NCBI RefSeq assembly: GCF_000212355.1
Contig: NC_015496.1
Coordinates: 2,946,001 to 3,010,000, forward strand
Length of the DNA stretch: 64,000 bases
Direction: 5' to 3'
DNA from: Dokdonia sp. 4H-3-7-5
GTDB taxonomy: Bacteria; Bacteroidota; Bacteroidia; Flavobacteriales; Flavobacteriaceae
Below, one piece after another: positions 25,042-32,885 of this stretch. How positions within the stretch are numbered: the stretch's first letter is position 1; every line of letters begins with the position of its first letter. Position numbers and translations under genes: made by a program. The notes below the pieces were generated by a model that did not search any database, was not told the DNA's origin, and saw only the letters and a program-made list of their open reading frames with translations.

Positions 25042-26604
25042 ATGCCCGAAGATCAAAGTAAAAACGCCCAAGATAAAAGTCTCTCTCAACAAGAAATTGA
25101 TGCATGTATTAATACATTGCAGCAACTAGTAGCCGATACAAATCAGCTTTTTGAGCTTCCAGAAGAACAGCGTACAGAGCTTCTCAAAGCTTCAGGAATG
25201 TTATCTCGTCCTAATCGAGATGAGTTTCAGCGTAGGAGGAAAGACGCCAAGAAGGCTGCCAAACGTAAGATGATTACTAGAGATAAGCACGCTCGTAAAA
25301 CTACAGGAATACGCTCTGCTAGAGAAGCATCGCTTTTTGTAGCACCTAAGTTACTTGGCGCAGCTGCAATTCCAGAAGATACTCCAGAACTTGAGTCTCC
25401 AAGAAACTGCTATGTATGTAAAACAGTTTACACAAAGCTACACCACTTTTATGACACGATGTGTACTTCATGCGGTGATCTTAATTATGCAAAACGTTTT
25501 CAAACAGCCGACCTTAATGGTCAAGTAGCGGTAATAACTGGATCGCGATTAAAAATAGGATACCATATAACCCTCATGTTATTACGCTCTGGTGCGACGG
25601 TGGTAGCAACCACACGTTTTCCAGCAGATAGCGCTATACGATATGCAAAGGAAGAAGATTATGGTGACTGGAGCGACCGTTTACACATTCATGGACTGGA
25701 TTTACGTCATATACCAAGTGTAGAGATATTTTGTAATTATATAGAGCAGAAGTACGATAGGCTAGATATACTAATTAATAATGCGGCACAAACGGTGCGT
25801 AGGCCATCTGGTTTTTATTTCCACTTAATGGAAAATGAAAAACTACCAGTAGATCAACTTCCTAAGCTCGCACAGCCACTCTTACAAAATCACATTACCT
25901 GCTTGCAGGAGTTATCAGATTTAAGCGTAAGTACTGCAAAAACTAGTAAGAATAATGTCTTGCCAGTTACTTGGCATGGGCCTGAACCAGGAATAGGTCT
26001 GCGCAACTCGGCAGAGCTTTCTCAGATTCCTTATAGTTTTGATAATTCGTTACAAACTAGCGAAGTCTTTCCAGAAGGAAAACTAGATGCAGATTTACAA
26101 CAAGTAGATTTACGTAAGACTAATAGCTGGCGTTTAAAACTAGGTGAGATAGAAACTACTGAGATGGTAGAGGTACAGCTAGTTAATGCCGTGGCGCCTT
26201 TTGTATTGTGTAACCGTCTGTCTAATCTCATGATGAAAGAAAATACTGGACAGAAGCATATCATTAATGTGTCTGCTATGGAAGGTAAATTTCACCGTTT
26301 TAAAAAGGAGGATAGACACCCGCATACCAATATGGCAAAGGCTGCATTAAATATGCTTACACATACTTCTTCTGCCACATTTGCAAAGTCTGGAATATAT
26401 ATGAATGCCGTAGATACGGGATGGGTGACAGATGAGGACCCTGCAGAGCTATCAAAAAAGAAAGTAGAAGTACATGATTTTCAACCACCATTAGACATCG
26501 TAGATGGCGCTGCTAGGGTGATGGATCCACTTATTGATGGAATTAATACAGGTAAACATTGGTCTGGAAAATTTTTAAAAGACTATTTTCCTATAGATTG
26601 GTAA
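25042..26604 (+). CDS. Long SDR-family oxidoreductase with zinc-ribbon-like insertion
   Basis: 520 residues from ATG at 25042; an ATG at 25030 in frame is possible but only ~7 nt after the predicted start site. Residues ~1-120 are helical and basic ([14 protein letters not shown]). A four-Cys motif [10 protein letters not shown]...CTSCGDL (~residues 120-150) is likely to bind zinc. The SDR domain follows: [26 protein letters not shown], and after a long insertion [25 protein letters not shown] supplying the catalytic Ser/Lys region (Tyr of YxxxK replaced, H-T-N-M-A-K). The missing Tyr makes ordinary SDR catalysis uncertain. Substrate unknown. Confidence 0.82.
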   Translation: MPEDQSKNAQDKSLSQQEIDACINTLQQLVADTNQLFELPEEQRTELLKASGMLSRPNRDEFQRRRKDAKKAAKRKMITRDKHARKTTGIRSAREASLFVAPKLLGAAAIPEDTPELESPRNCYVCKTVYTKLHHFYDTMCTSCGDLNYAKRFQTADLNGQVAVITGSRLKIGYHITLMLLRSGATVVATTRFPADSAIRYAKEEDYGDWSDRLHIHGLDLRHIPSVEIFCNYIEQKYDRLDILINNAAQTVRRPSGFYFHLMENEKLPVDQLPKLAQPLLQNHITCLQELSDLSVSTAKTSKNNVLPVTWHGPEPGIGLRNSAELSQIPYSFDNSLQTSEVFPEGKLDADLQQVDLRKTNSWRLKLGEIETTEMVEVQLVNAVAPFVLCNRLSNLMMKENTGQKHIINVSAMEGKFHRFKKEDRHPHTNMAKAALNMLTHTSSATFAKSGIYMNAVDTGWVTDEDPAELSKKKVEVHDFQPPLDIVDGAARVMDPLIDGINTGKHWSGKFLKDYFPIDW

Positions 26605-26614
26605 TCTTTAGTTG

Positions 26615-26622
26615 TACTTTTG
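26615..26622 (+). promoter_or_regulatory. -7 box for cold-shock gene copy 2
   Basis: TACTTTTG, 10 bp after the SDR stop. It gives an A/T-rich leader of about 37 nt to the ATG at 26666. Confidence 0.55.
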
Positions 26623-26665
26623 CTCCGTGATAAAAAATAATCACAATTATTAAATACATTATATT

Positions 26666-26857
26666 ATGAATAACGGAACAGTAAAATTTTTCAACGACAC
26701 TAAAGGATTTGGTTTTATTACAGAAGAAGGTGTTGAAAAAGACCACTTTGTACACATTTCAGGGTTAATCGACGAGATTCGCGAAGGTGATCAAGTTGAA
26801 TTTGAACTTAAAGAAGGTAACAAAGGATTAAACGCAGTAAACGTAAGAGTTATCTAA
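26666..26857 (+). CDS. csp: Cold-shock domain protein (copy 2)
   Basis: 63 residues, begins MNNGTVKFFNDTKGFGFITE with RNP1 and RNP2 intact. It differs from the copy at 7163 only near the N-terminus and at two acidic/polar positions (EGDQVEFELKEG against EGDEVEFDLKEG). Own promoter and terminator. Two near-identical CSPs may be differently regulated, because their leaders do not match. Confidence 0.95.
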   Translation: MNNGTVKFFNDTKGFGFITEEGVEKDHFVHISGLIDEIREGDQVEFELKEGNKGLNAVNVRVI

Positions 26858-26880
26858 TACATATACTTCAAGTTTTAATA

Positions 26881-26912
26881 AAAGCCCATCTATTAAATTA
26901 GATGGGCTTTTT
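26881..26912 (+). terminator. Intrinsic terminator after cold-shock copy 2
   Basis: Perfect 12-bp stem AAAGCCCATCTA / TAGATGGGCTTT followed by TTTTGTTT. Confidence 0.88.
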
Positions 26913-26929
26913 GTTTATAATCTTTTTCA

Positions 26930-26945
26930 CGCTTTCGCGAAAGCG
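26930..26945. repeat. Dispersed palindrome, perfect
   Basis: In the convergent gap between cold-shock copy 2 and the ThiE paralogue, directly beyond the csp terminator. Confidence 0.95.
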
Positions 26946-26984
26946 CAATCAAAACCAATCATCATTAATATAAGCAACGCTTTT

Positions 26985-27626
26985 TTATTCAAAACTATGA
27001 CGCTGTTCTTGTGTAGAAGATGCTCCTAGCAGCTCATTAAACGAGCGAATGCTATTAAATTCTGTTGTAATTGCTTGAGAAACTGCAATACCATCGATAC
27101 CCGCTTCCAAAATATTTTTGACGTCATTAAGGGTGATGCCTCCTACAGCCAGCATAGGAGTAGTGGTAGCTAGCTCGTCAATGATTGCTTTATAACCAGA
27201 AGTTCCTAGTGTTTTCGCTGTGGTTTCTTTTGTAGTAGTAGTGCTGTAAGGTCCTAGACTAATATAATCCACTTGCTTCTCAATTAGTGCCTCACAATCT
27301 TGTAAAGTATGTGCGGTACCTCCTATAATTTGCCAAGTGTATAAGTGTTTTCTAGCAGTTATAGGGCAGGCATCTGCGCTTCCTAGGTGCACTCCATCTG
27401 CTTTTACCTCTTTTGCAATTTTATAATCATCATTAATAATTAACCGTGTCTGGAAATGAGCGGTAATCTCTCTAGCTTCTTGTGCAATGGCAAGCAGTTT
27501 TTTTTGAGAACAGTCTTTTACACGGAGTTGCACGAGCTCAGCTCCGGCATTACATGCTTTTTGTATATGTTCTATGTGCTCTTTGAGTGAGCTTCCTTGC
27601 GATATGTAATGAAGTTTTGGAATCAT
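26985..27626 (-). CDS. Stand-alone thiamine-phosphate synthase paralogue (ThiE-like)
   Basis: 213 residues, TIM-barrel ThiE. Retains [50 protein letters not shown] and the phosphate-binding AVGGITLNDV. ThiE joins HMP-PP and thiazole phosphate. It is clearly a paralogue of ThiE in the operon at 36935 (both begin [11 protein letters not shown]) but lies 9 kb away without thi neighbours and without a visible TPP riboswitch. It may be a constitutive salvage copy or have diverged. Confidence 0.85.
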   Translation of the reverse strand: MIPKLHYISQGSSLKEHIEHIQKACNAGAELVQLRVKDCSQKKLLAIAQEAREITAHFQTRLIINDDYKIAKEVKADGVHLGSADACPITARKHLYTWQIIGGTAHTLQDCEALIEKQVDYISLGPYSTTTTKETTAKTLGTSGYKAIIDELATTTPMLAVGGITLNDVKNILEAGIDGIAVSQAITTEFNSIRSFNELLGASSTQEQRHSFE

Positions 27627-27737
27627 AATCTTCTTATTTAATAACTACGTAAAACGGTTATATAGTAATCTAGCAAAGATACTCATCCCGCGTGGGTCTT
27701 ACTGTAGTTATGATGAGCATGTGTTATTAAAAACAAA

Positions 27738-27766
27738 AGGCTGCCTATATGTTTATAAGCAGCCTC
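27738..27766 (-). terminator. Probable terminator of the DUF4494 gene
   Basis: Stem GGCTGC / GCAGCC (27739-27744, 27759-27764); the minus strand continues TTTTGTTTTT. Confidence 0.7.
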
Positions 27767-27772
27767 TTTATC

Positions 27773-27794
27773 GTAGATCTTACGTAAGATCTAC
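27773..27794. repeat. Perfect 22-bp palindrome just after the DUF4494 stop
   Basis: GTAGATCTTAC followed directly by its complement GTAAGATCTAC with no loop, 4 bp downstream of the stop codon and 6 bp before the terminator hairpin. Unlike the dispersed repeat in sequence. Confidence 0.8.
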
Positions 27795-27798
27795 TGGT

Positions 27799-28359
27799 TT
27801 ATTCTTCTTCGGTAGTAAGTGAGTCTGCCATGGCTTGCTCCTTATTCTCGCTATAATCTACAGGAACAGAATCTTTAATCCTAGTAAATTCTTCTAGACG
27901 CTCTAGATCATCTTCCTCACCAGAAAAGTATGGGAAGACATCCATAATAGGTGACTCAGATACTGCTGGGATTGTATATTCTCCCATCGTATCTTTCATA
28001 GTGACAACAGTATTATCAAAGGCTTCTTTTACATCATTTGCTTGTACAAGCAAGTATTGATTAGTCTTACGTTCTTTGCCGCTTTCCTCATCATAAGCGA
28101 TGAGTGAGACACGAGATTTAAACCATCTATCAGAATTTTCAAATGGGTGAATCTCTGCGTAGTTTGCTACTTTTATGTTTGTGATTTTGATTTCTTCGCT
28201 ATCACTTAAGTAAGCTGTCATTTCTTGTGTTATTCTACTTTCTGCTTCTGTGTAAGAAATAGCATCTACAAGAAAAGGCTCTGTTTTTACCTTTTGAGTT
28301 CCTGATGCTTCATCAAATTTTCTATACTTTACTTTGCACTCATACCAAGTTGCACTCAT
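27799..28359 (-). CDS. DUF4494 family protein
   Basis: 186 residues, no signal peptide. Begins MSATWYECKVKYRKFDEASG, the recognised start of DUF4494 proteins of Bacteroidetes, with two similar segments of the form W(Y/F)xxxVxxxxxDEESGKxxKxxxxxLVxAxxxxEA (residues ~5-40 and ~85-120), indicating an internal duplication of a beta-alpha unit. The C-terminus is acidic. Function is unknown; homologues are often small and widely conserved in the phylum. Confidence 0.85.
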   Translation of the reverse strand: MSATWYECKVKYRKFDEASGTQKVKTEPFLVDAISYTEAESRITQEMTAYLSDSEEIKITNIKVANYAEIHPFENSDRWFKSRVSLIAYDEESGKERKTNQYLLVQANDVKEAFDNTVVTMKDTMGEYTIPAVSESPIMDVFPYFSGEEDDLERLEEFTRIKDSVPVDYSENKEQAMADSLTTEEE

Positions 28360-28499
28360 ATATCTTTTATTTTAAGATTGCCAAAAATAGGGGTTAGCTC
28401 AAGGCGAAAAAGTAAAAAACGACAATAGATATTCACAATCTCAAAAGTGTGAAGCTAGCGCTTTATATACGAGAGAATTACTAGTAATTAAAACAAAAA

Positions 28500-28533
28500 A
28501 AAGCGCCATCTGCAATGTACAGTGACGCTTTCA
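28500..28533 (-). terminator. Intrinsic terminator of fasciclin gene
   Basis: Imperfect stem AAGCG-CA-CTG / CAG-TG-CGCTT, with TTTTTTTTG on the minus strand, 19 bp after the fasciclin stop. Confidence 0.75.
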
Positions 28534-28551
28534 AAATTGGGTATTTTAAAA

Positions 28552-29226
28552 TTATTTAGCTGGTAAAACTACGGTATCTACTACGTGTATTACACCATTA
28601 GACTGGTTTACATCTGCAATAGTTACTGTAGAGCTGTTTCCGTTTTGATCCATAAGAACTACAGACGATCCTTTTACAGAAGCCATTAATTTCCCACCGT
28701 TTACAGTAGTAAAGGTTGCTGTACCATTATTCTTTTTGATCTCGCTCATAATAGCCGCTGCATCATATTTTCCTGCAACTACATGGTATGTAAGTACACC
28801 TTGTAAAGCAGTTTTACTTTCTGGCTTAAGTAATGTTGCAACCGTTCCTTCTGGAAGTTTTTCAAAAGCAGCATTTGTTGGGGCAAAAACTGTAAATGGT
28901 CCTTCACCTTGTAAAGTCTCTACAAGACCTGCAGCTTTTACTGCAGCAACTAGTGTTGTATGGTCTTTTGAGTTTACTGCGTTCTCTATTATGTTTTTAG
29001 AAGGATACATTGCTGCTCCACCTACCATTACTGTCATTTCATCCATCATGTCTTCACCCTCAGACATTGTATCGTCCATCATGTCCTTACCTTCAGACAT
29101 TTTATCATCCATCATTTCTTTTTGGTTTGATACTTCCTCTTTACCAACATTTTTTGAGCCTTCACATGAAGCTAGTGATAAAAGTCCTGCACAAAGTGCC
29201 ATTGATAATACGTTTACTGTTTTCAT
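28552..29226 (-). CDS. Fasciclin (FAS1) domain lipoprotein
   Basis: 224 residues. Signal MKTVNVLSMALCAGLLSLASC with lipobox Cys21; a Met/Asp/Glu linker with an imperfect threefold repeat (DDxMSEGxDMMD, residues ~38-65); one FAS1 domain (~75-222) with H1 FTVFAPTNAAFEKLP, the YH motif VLTYHVVAGKYDA and H2 VIHVVDTVVLP. FAS1 proteins mediate adhesion or envelope interactions on the cell surface. The short Met-rich linker repeat could bind metal, but this is speculative. Confidence 0.92.
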   Translation of the reverse strand: MKTVNVLSMALCAGLLSLASCEGSKNVGKEEVSNQKEMMDDKMSEGKDMMDDTMSEGEDMMDEMTVMVGGAAMYPSKNIIENAVNSKDHTTLVAAVKAAGLVETLQGEGPFTVFAPTNAAFEKLPEGTVATLLKPESKTALQGVLTYHVVAGKYDAAAIMSEIKKNNGTATFTTVNGGKLMASVKGSSVVLMDQNGNSSTVTIADVNQSNGVIHVVDTVVLPAK

Positions 29227-29481
29227 AATTGTTTAGTGTTTGTGTTATTTAGATTTACATATATAACGCAGCAACTTCCCGTACGGTTCTCAGTAGGGTT
29301 TGATTTTGGGATAGGTTTAACAATAAAGCCCTAAATTCTTATGAATTGCCAATTTATATAAGAAAAGAGGCAATTTGGCTAAAAAAAAGTTTTGTTTGGA
29401 GTATCTCTTTTTCCGCTTTTGGAATTTTTTTTATATGAATGCAACACGTTCGTAGTGCTCACATTGTGCTTTGCGATGTAC

Positions 29482-30816
29482 TTATGCAGCTTTCGCGAAA
29501 GCGTGCTTTTTTGTATCACTTCTAAAGATGATATATAAGATGGTAACTACAAACAGCAATAGTAAATACCAAGTATTACCTACAAGATCTAAGTAATTGA
29601 TATTACCTTTTGAAAAACTTAGAATCATTAAAACCTGCGCTCCATAAGGAAGTAAGCCCTGAAAGATACATGCAAAAATATCTAGAATGGAAGCTGTTTT
29701 CTTATTGTCTAAGGCATATTCATCATTAATGGTTTTTGCAATAGGACCAGCAACAATAATAGATACCGTGTTATTTGCAATTGCCATATTGATAGTGCTC
29801 ACTAACGCAGCAATACCTAATTGTGCCGTTTTTTTACTTTTGATAAGTTTTTTGATATTCACTAATATAAACTCAATCCCGCCATTACTAGCCACAAGAG
29901 CAGCAAGACCACCGGTAAGTAGTGACAATAAGAAAATCTCCGTCATATTTGTAAAACCTGTATAAGCAATCTTTGTAGACTCTATAATCGTAAAATCACC
30001 ATAAATAATACCTAACAATGCTGCTGCAAGTACACCTACAAGAAGCGTTACAAAAACGTTGAGTCCTATGACAGAGAGAATAATGACAAGGACATAAGGT
30101 GCAATTTTAATTACATCATATTCATAAACAACGGTCTCTGTTACATCTGTTGTGAGATCTACTCCTTGAAAAATAAAAATAGCAATAGTAATGAGCGCTG
30201 CGGGAACAGCAATTTTTATATTTTGCTTGAATTTATCACTCATTTTTGTACCCAGAGATTGGGTCGCAGCTATCGTAGTATCTGAAATTACGGAGAGGTT
30301 ATCACCAAACATACTACCACCTAGCAAGGCACCACAAAGTATGGCAAGGTCTGCACTACTTTTATCTGCAAAACCTACCACAATGGGTGCTAGCGCGACA
30401 ATTGCACCCACAGATGTCCCTGTAGAAACCGATAAAAACCCAGCAATGACAAAAATACCTACGTAGATATATTGTATCGCAATATAATCTAAGCCTAAAT
30501 TTACAATCGCATCCACACTCCCTGTAGCATTAGTAATTGCGGCAAATGCCCCAGCCAGTAAATAAATAAGGCACATGGTTAAAATTTTGTCATCACCACA
30601 ACCTTTAAGTAAGATGTCAATCTTAGCATTTATAGTCTGTTTAAACATTATAAAAGCCACGATGATTCCTGCAATAACCGCCATAGGGGCAGGCAGCGCA
30701 TAGAAGTCATCTTGATAAATACCAACTCCTAAAAATGTTATTACAAATACAAATAGCGGAACTAGGGCTGAAAATTTTGGGAAAATTTGTGTAGTCTGTG
30801 TCATGTTCTTCTTCAT
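29482..30816 (-). CDS. NhaC-family transporter, probable methionine transporter (MetT-like)
   Basis: 444 residues with ~11-12 membrane segments; NhaC superfamily motifs GALLGGSMFGDNLSVISDTTIAATQ and IANNTVSIIVAGPIAKTI are clear. NhaC relatives are Na+/H+ or organic-acid/amino-acid antiporters; those under S-box control have been proposed as methionine transporters (MetT). A SAM-riboswitch-like leader directly upstream supports that here. The last residues AFAKA (439-443) come from a palindrome copy overlapping the stop, so the repeat has supplied the C-terminus. Starts ATG 30816; a second ATG lies four codons in. Confidence 0.8.
   Translation of the reverse strand: MKKNMTQTTQIFPKFSALVPLFVFVITFLGVGIYQDDFYALPAPMAVIAGIIVAFIMFKQTINAKIDILLKGCGDDKILTMCLIYLLAGAFAAITNATGSVDAIVNLGLDYIAIQYIYVGIFVIAGFLSVSTGTSVGAIVALAPIVVGFADKSSADLAILCGALLGGSMFGDNLSVISDTTIAATQSLGTKMSDKFKQNIKIAVPAALITIAIFIFQGVDLTTDVTETVVYEYDVIKIAPYVLVIILSVIGLNVFVTLLVGVLAAALLGIIYGDFTIIESTKIAYTGFTNMTEIFLLSLLTGGLAALVASNGGIEFILVNIKKLIKSKKTAQLGIAALVSTINMAIANNTVSIIVAGPIAKTINDEYALDNKKTASILDIFACIFQGLLPYGAQVLMILSFSKGNINYLDLVGNTWYLLLLFVVTILYIIFRSDTKKHAFAKAA
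29488..29503. repeat. Dispersed palindrome at the end of the NhaC-family gene
   Basis: One outer base changed (AGCTTTCGCGAAAGCG on the plus strand). On the minus strand it is read as AFAKA, giving residues 439-443 just before the stop. Confidence 0.93.
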
Positions 30817-30868
30817 TCTTGCAAGGAGATAATAGCAATTTAGATAGAAGTATGAGTTAACATTGTTT

Positions 30869-30944
30869 CCAACTAATTGGCTTATCTATTTAGCACCTTG
30901 CTCGTTATTGCAGGTTGCTATCTCCTAATTGAGATTCTTGATAA
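30869..30944 (-). promoter_or_regulatory. SAM-riboswitch-like leader (SAM-I clan, compact form)
   Basis: Minus-strand RNA. P1 TTATC (30940-30944) pairs with GATAA (30882-30886); it is followed by AAGA, a small P2 (ATCTC..GAGAT), the SAM-I core GCAACCTGC...GCAAGGTGCTAAAT forming P3, and an outside hairpin CCAA-TTAG-TTGG. GCAACC / AAGGTGCTAA is the S-box signature. P4 is missing and P2 is very short, as in SAM-IV or SAM-I/IV-variant aptamers. It lies 53 nt from the transporter start. Confidence 0.7.
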
Positions 30945-30958
30945 ATAATTTAAGGGTG

Positions 30959-30966
30959 CAAAACTA
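30959..30966 (-). promoter_or_regulatory. -7 box upstream of the riboswitch
   Basis: Minus-strand TAGTTTTG, ending 15 nt before P1 of the aptamer, so the transcript would start almost at the riboswitch. Confidence 0.55.
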
Positions 30967-31225
30967 GTGTTCAAATAATATTCTAAACCTTAAAAAAGGT
31001 TAATTTTTCAATATTTATGTAATTAAATAGCTGAAAGTATAATTTGTACTTGCATACAGTCATTTATAAGATTGATATTCTTTTAAACGATTTGTACTCT
31101 GACGATATCATCCCACTTACAATACAAGAGAACCCATTTATTTTTATAATAGACTCATCAATCCTTTATTTATGATATAGTTGACCTGTATAATTAGTTT
31201 TTTATGTGCGTTTTAAGTTTTTTAA

Positions 31226-31241
31226 CGCTTTCGCGAAAGCG
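31226..31241. repeat. Dispersed palindrome, perfect
   Basis: Midway in the divergent spacer between the NhaC-family gene and the 142-residue gene. The next perfect copy is not until 53967. Confidence 0.95.
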
Positions 31242-31327
31242 TAACATCCATCTAGAAGTACATTTTCTTTACCTTTTTAGTACATCGTTATAGTGGTTAT
31301 GCAATCCTACTTTTTTTAAGAAATAAT

Positions 31328-31335
31328 TATCTTTG
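31328..31335 (+). promoter_or_regulatory. -7 box of the 142-residue gene
   Basis: TATCTTTG, only 9 nt before the ATG at 31345; the leader would be very short (about 3-5 nt). Confidence 0.55.
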
Positions 31336-31344
31336 CACCCCTTT

Positions 31345-31773
31345 ATGAAAAACGACACATTACAACTAATAGATTTTGTCACAAGCGAACTCTCGAAAGC
31401 TGGTTTTACCATTGCGCCAGATACTAATAGAGTAGCAGGCCTTGACTTTCTCATCACAGCACCTACGGGTAAAACAAGCGAGCTACAACTACGTTCTATC
31501 CAAGTAGAAGATGAGGAAAATATTAAAATACAAAAGCTTGATTATGGACAGGTTGCAGGACACCGTTTTTTAGGTTTAGTGACAGTCATAGAGGATGCTC
31601 CAAGAGCTTTTTATATCATTCCATCTGCTACGTTTACAAAGGCAGATAATGTGATATTCTTTGAGCATCCTATGGAAATGATGCCGCATTTGAGTCACTG
31701 GGAGGTAAAAGTATTTACAGGAGCTATTCCTAAGTTGGCTCAATATGAAATAAGCAATTTTTATAAGATCTAA
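31345..31773 (+). CDS. Hypothetical protein, possible inactive PD-(D/E)XK fold
   Basis: 142 residues from ATG at 31345 (a TTG at 31333 overlaps the -7 box). The order GLDFLITAPTGKTSELQLRSIQ, then VEDAPRAFYIIPSATF-like strands recalls small PD-(D/E)XK nucleases (D, then ExQxK), but the final Lys is Arg (ELQLR), so activity is doubtful. No signal peptide. This fold assignment is a weak inference from residue pattern only; it may simply be a flavobacterial orphan. Confidence 0.65.
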   Translation: MKNDTLQLIDFVTSELSKAGFTIAPDTNRVAGLDFLITAPTGKTSELQLRSIQVEDEENIKIQKLDYGQVAGHRFLGLVTVIEDAPRAFYIIPSATFTKADNVIFFEHPMEMMPHLSHWEVKVFTGAIPKLAQYEISNFYKI

Positions 31774-31855
31774 TAATCAATTTTCAACCAGTAAAAGATA
31801 ACCAATTGCACTAGTATCTTATTGAATAGCGTTCAAGCTTCTCTGTGATTAAGAG

Positions 31856-31863
31856 TAGTTTTG
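31856..31863 (+). promoter_or_regulatory. -7 box of candidate small RNA
   Basis: TAGTTTTG; no ORF follows, only two tandem hairpins ending at about 31950. Confidence 0.4.
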
Positions 31864-31868
31864 CGCAC

Positions 31869-31951
31869 AATTCAAATGAATCAAGATCGTGAGAGGGGCT
31901 CACGATTTTTGAGTTTATAAAGGTCTGGCAGGGGTGTCAGGCCTTTATTTT
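31869..31951 (+). ncRNA. Candidate small RNA with two GGGG-loop hairpins
   Basis: After the -7 box at 31856, ~80 nt hold two strong hairpins: ATCGTGAG / CTCACGAT with loop AGGGG (31886-31906), then AAAGGTCTGGCA / TGTCAGGCCTTT with loop GGGG (31919-31946, two G-U pairs) followed by ATTTTTG, which can serve as terminator. Both loops present GGGG. No coding potential, and no gene ends nearby except the 142-residue gene 110 bp upstream, so a double terminator of that gene is the alternative. Confidence 0.4.
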
Positions 31952-32061
31952 TGAGATAATATTGGTTATTATGAATCATCGTAAAACTACATATCACAGT
32001 ACAAGCTTTTACAGTCTTTAGATTCATTGATGGATTCCTTCGTAAGCCGATTTTCTTCTTG

Positions 32062-32069
32062 TAGTTTTG
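32062..32069 (+). promoter_or_regulatory. -7 box of the FKBP isomerase gene
   Basis: TAGTTTTG, 31 nt before the ATG at 32101. Confidence 0.5.
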
Positions 32070-32100
32070 TAAATTATAATTGGATTAAAAACAAGTAATT

Positions 32101-32529
32101 ATGAGTAAAGTAAAAGAAAGTGATGTAGTAAAAGTACACTACACAGGAAAATTAGAAGATGGACAGGTGTTTGATAGCTCTTTACAAAGAGAACCTTTAC
32201 AGGTTGAACTTGGAAAAGGTCAACTTATCCCAGGATTTGAGAATGCTTTAATAGATATGGCGGTTAACGAGAAGAAAACGGTTACTATAACTAAAGAAGA
32301 AGCATACGGAGACGTACAACAAGAGTTATTTCAAACGGTACCCAAAACACAATTACCTGAAGAAATCAAACCTGAAGTAGGAGTTATATTAGTAGCTTCT
32401 AGACCTGATGGTTCTGAGCAGCAGTTACGTGTATCTGAAGTAAATGAAGATCACATCATTGTAGATGCAAACCACCCACTAGCAGGACAAACTCTCGAGT
32501 TTGAACTTGAATTACTAGAAATCGCATAA
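32101..32529 (+). CDS. slyD: FKBP-type peptidyl-prolyl isomerase, SlyD-like
   Basis: 142 residues, cytoplasmic (no signal). FKBP core VKVHYTGKLEDGQVFDSS and the inserted IF chaperone domain (~residues 65-120) characteristic of SlyD; the chain then returns with VDANHPLAGQTLEFELELLEI, the standard SlyD C-terminal strand. It lacks the His/Cys-rich metal-binding tail of E. coli SlyD. Catalyses cis-trans isomerisation of X-Pro bonds and holds unfolded chains. Confidence 0.92.
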   Translation: MSKVKESDVVKVHYTGKLEDGQVFDSSLQREPLQVELGKGQLIPGFENALIDMAVNEKKTVTITKEEAYGDVQQELFQTVPKTQLPEEIKPEVGVILVASRPDGSEQQLRVSEVNEDHIIVDANHPLAGQTLEFELELLEIA

Positions 32530-32550
32530 TACACGATTTTTATAAGATAT

Positions 32551-32582
32551 AAAACGCCTTAGCTATGCTAGGGCGTTTTTTT
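32551..32582 (+). terminator. Intrinsic terminator
   Basis: 11-bp stem AACGCCTTAGC / GCTAGGGCGTT (one G-U), loop TAT, then eight Ts. Confidence 0.88.
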
Positions 32583-32885
32583 TATGGATAACACTTTCGT
32601 AACTATGAAAAACTTATATAAACCAGGTTCTTAAAGTCCACGTTTCAAATACACGATAATCATTACTTAAAATTCTTTGAAATGAACATCCATAAAAGAA
32701 ATTAATATATCCTATAAAAAGATTTAAGTTTCAATTACTGTTTTTAAGCACCTAACAACAGAAATTTCGATTATAAATAATGTATTATTACAATAATTAA
32801 TTGTTTATAATTTAAAAAAAATAGTAAATTATTGAATTATAAATAGAATATTAAACTAATCAATTCATTATTTAAAATCACCTCT
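32583..32885. other. Very AT-rich spacer
   Basis: About 300 bp, notably poor in G/C in its second half (32760-32880 is mostly A/T). No ORF, hairpin or repeat recognised. It probably holds the promoter of the following outer-membrane gene. Confidence 0.6.

Noticed and set aside
31345-31773. Active homing or restriction endonuclease
   Set aside because: Only a weak PD-(D/E)XK-like pattern, with the catalytic Lys position occupied by Arg; no target site or mobile context.
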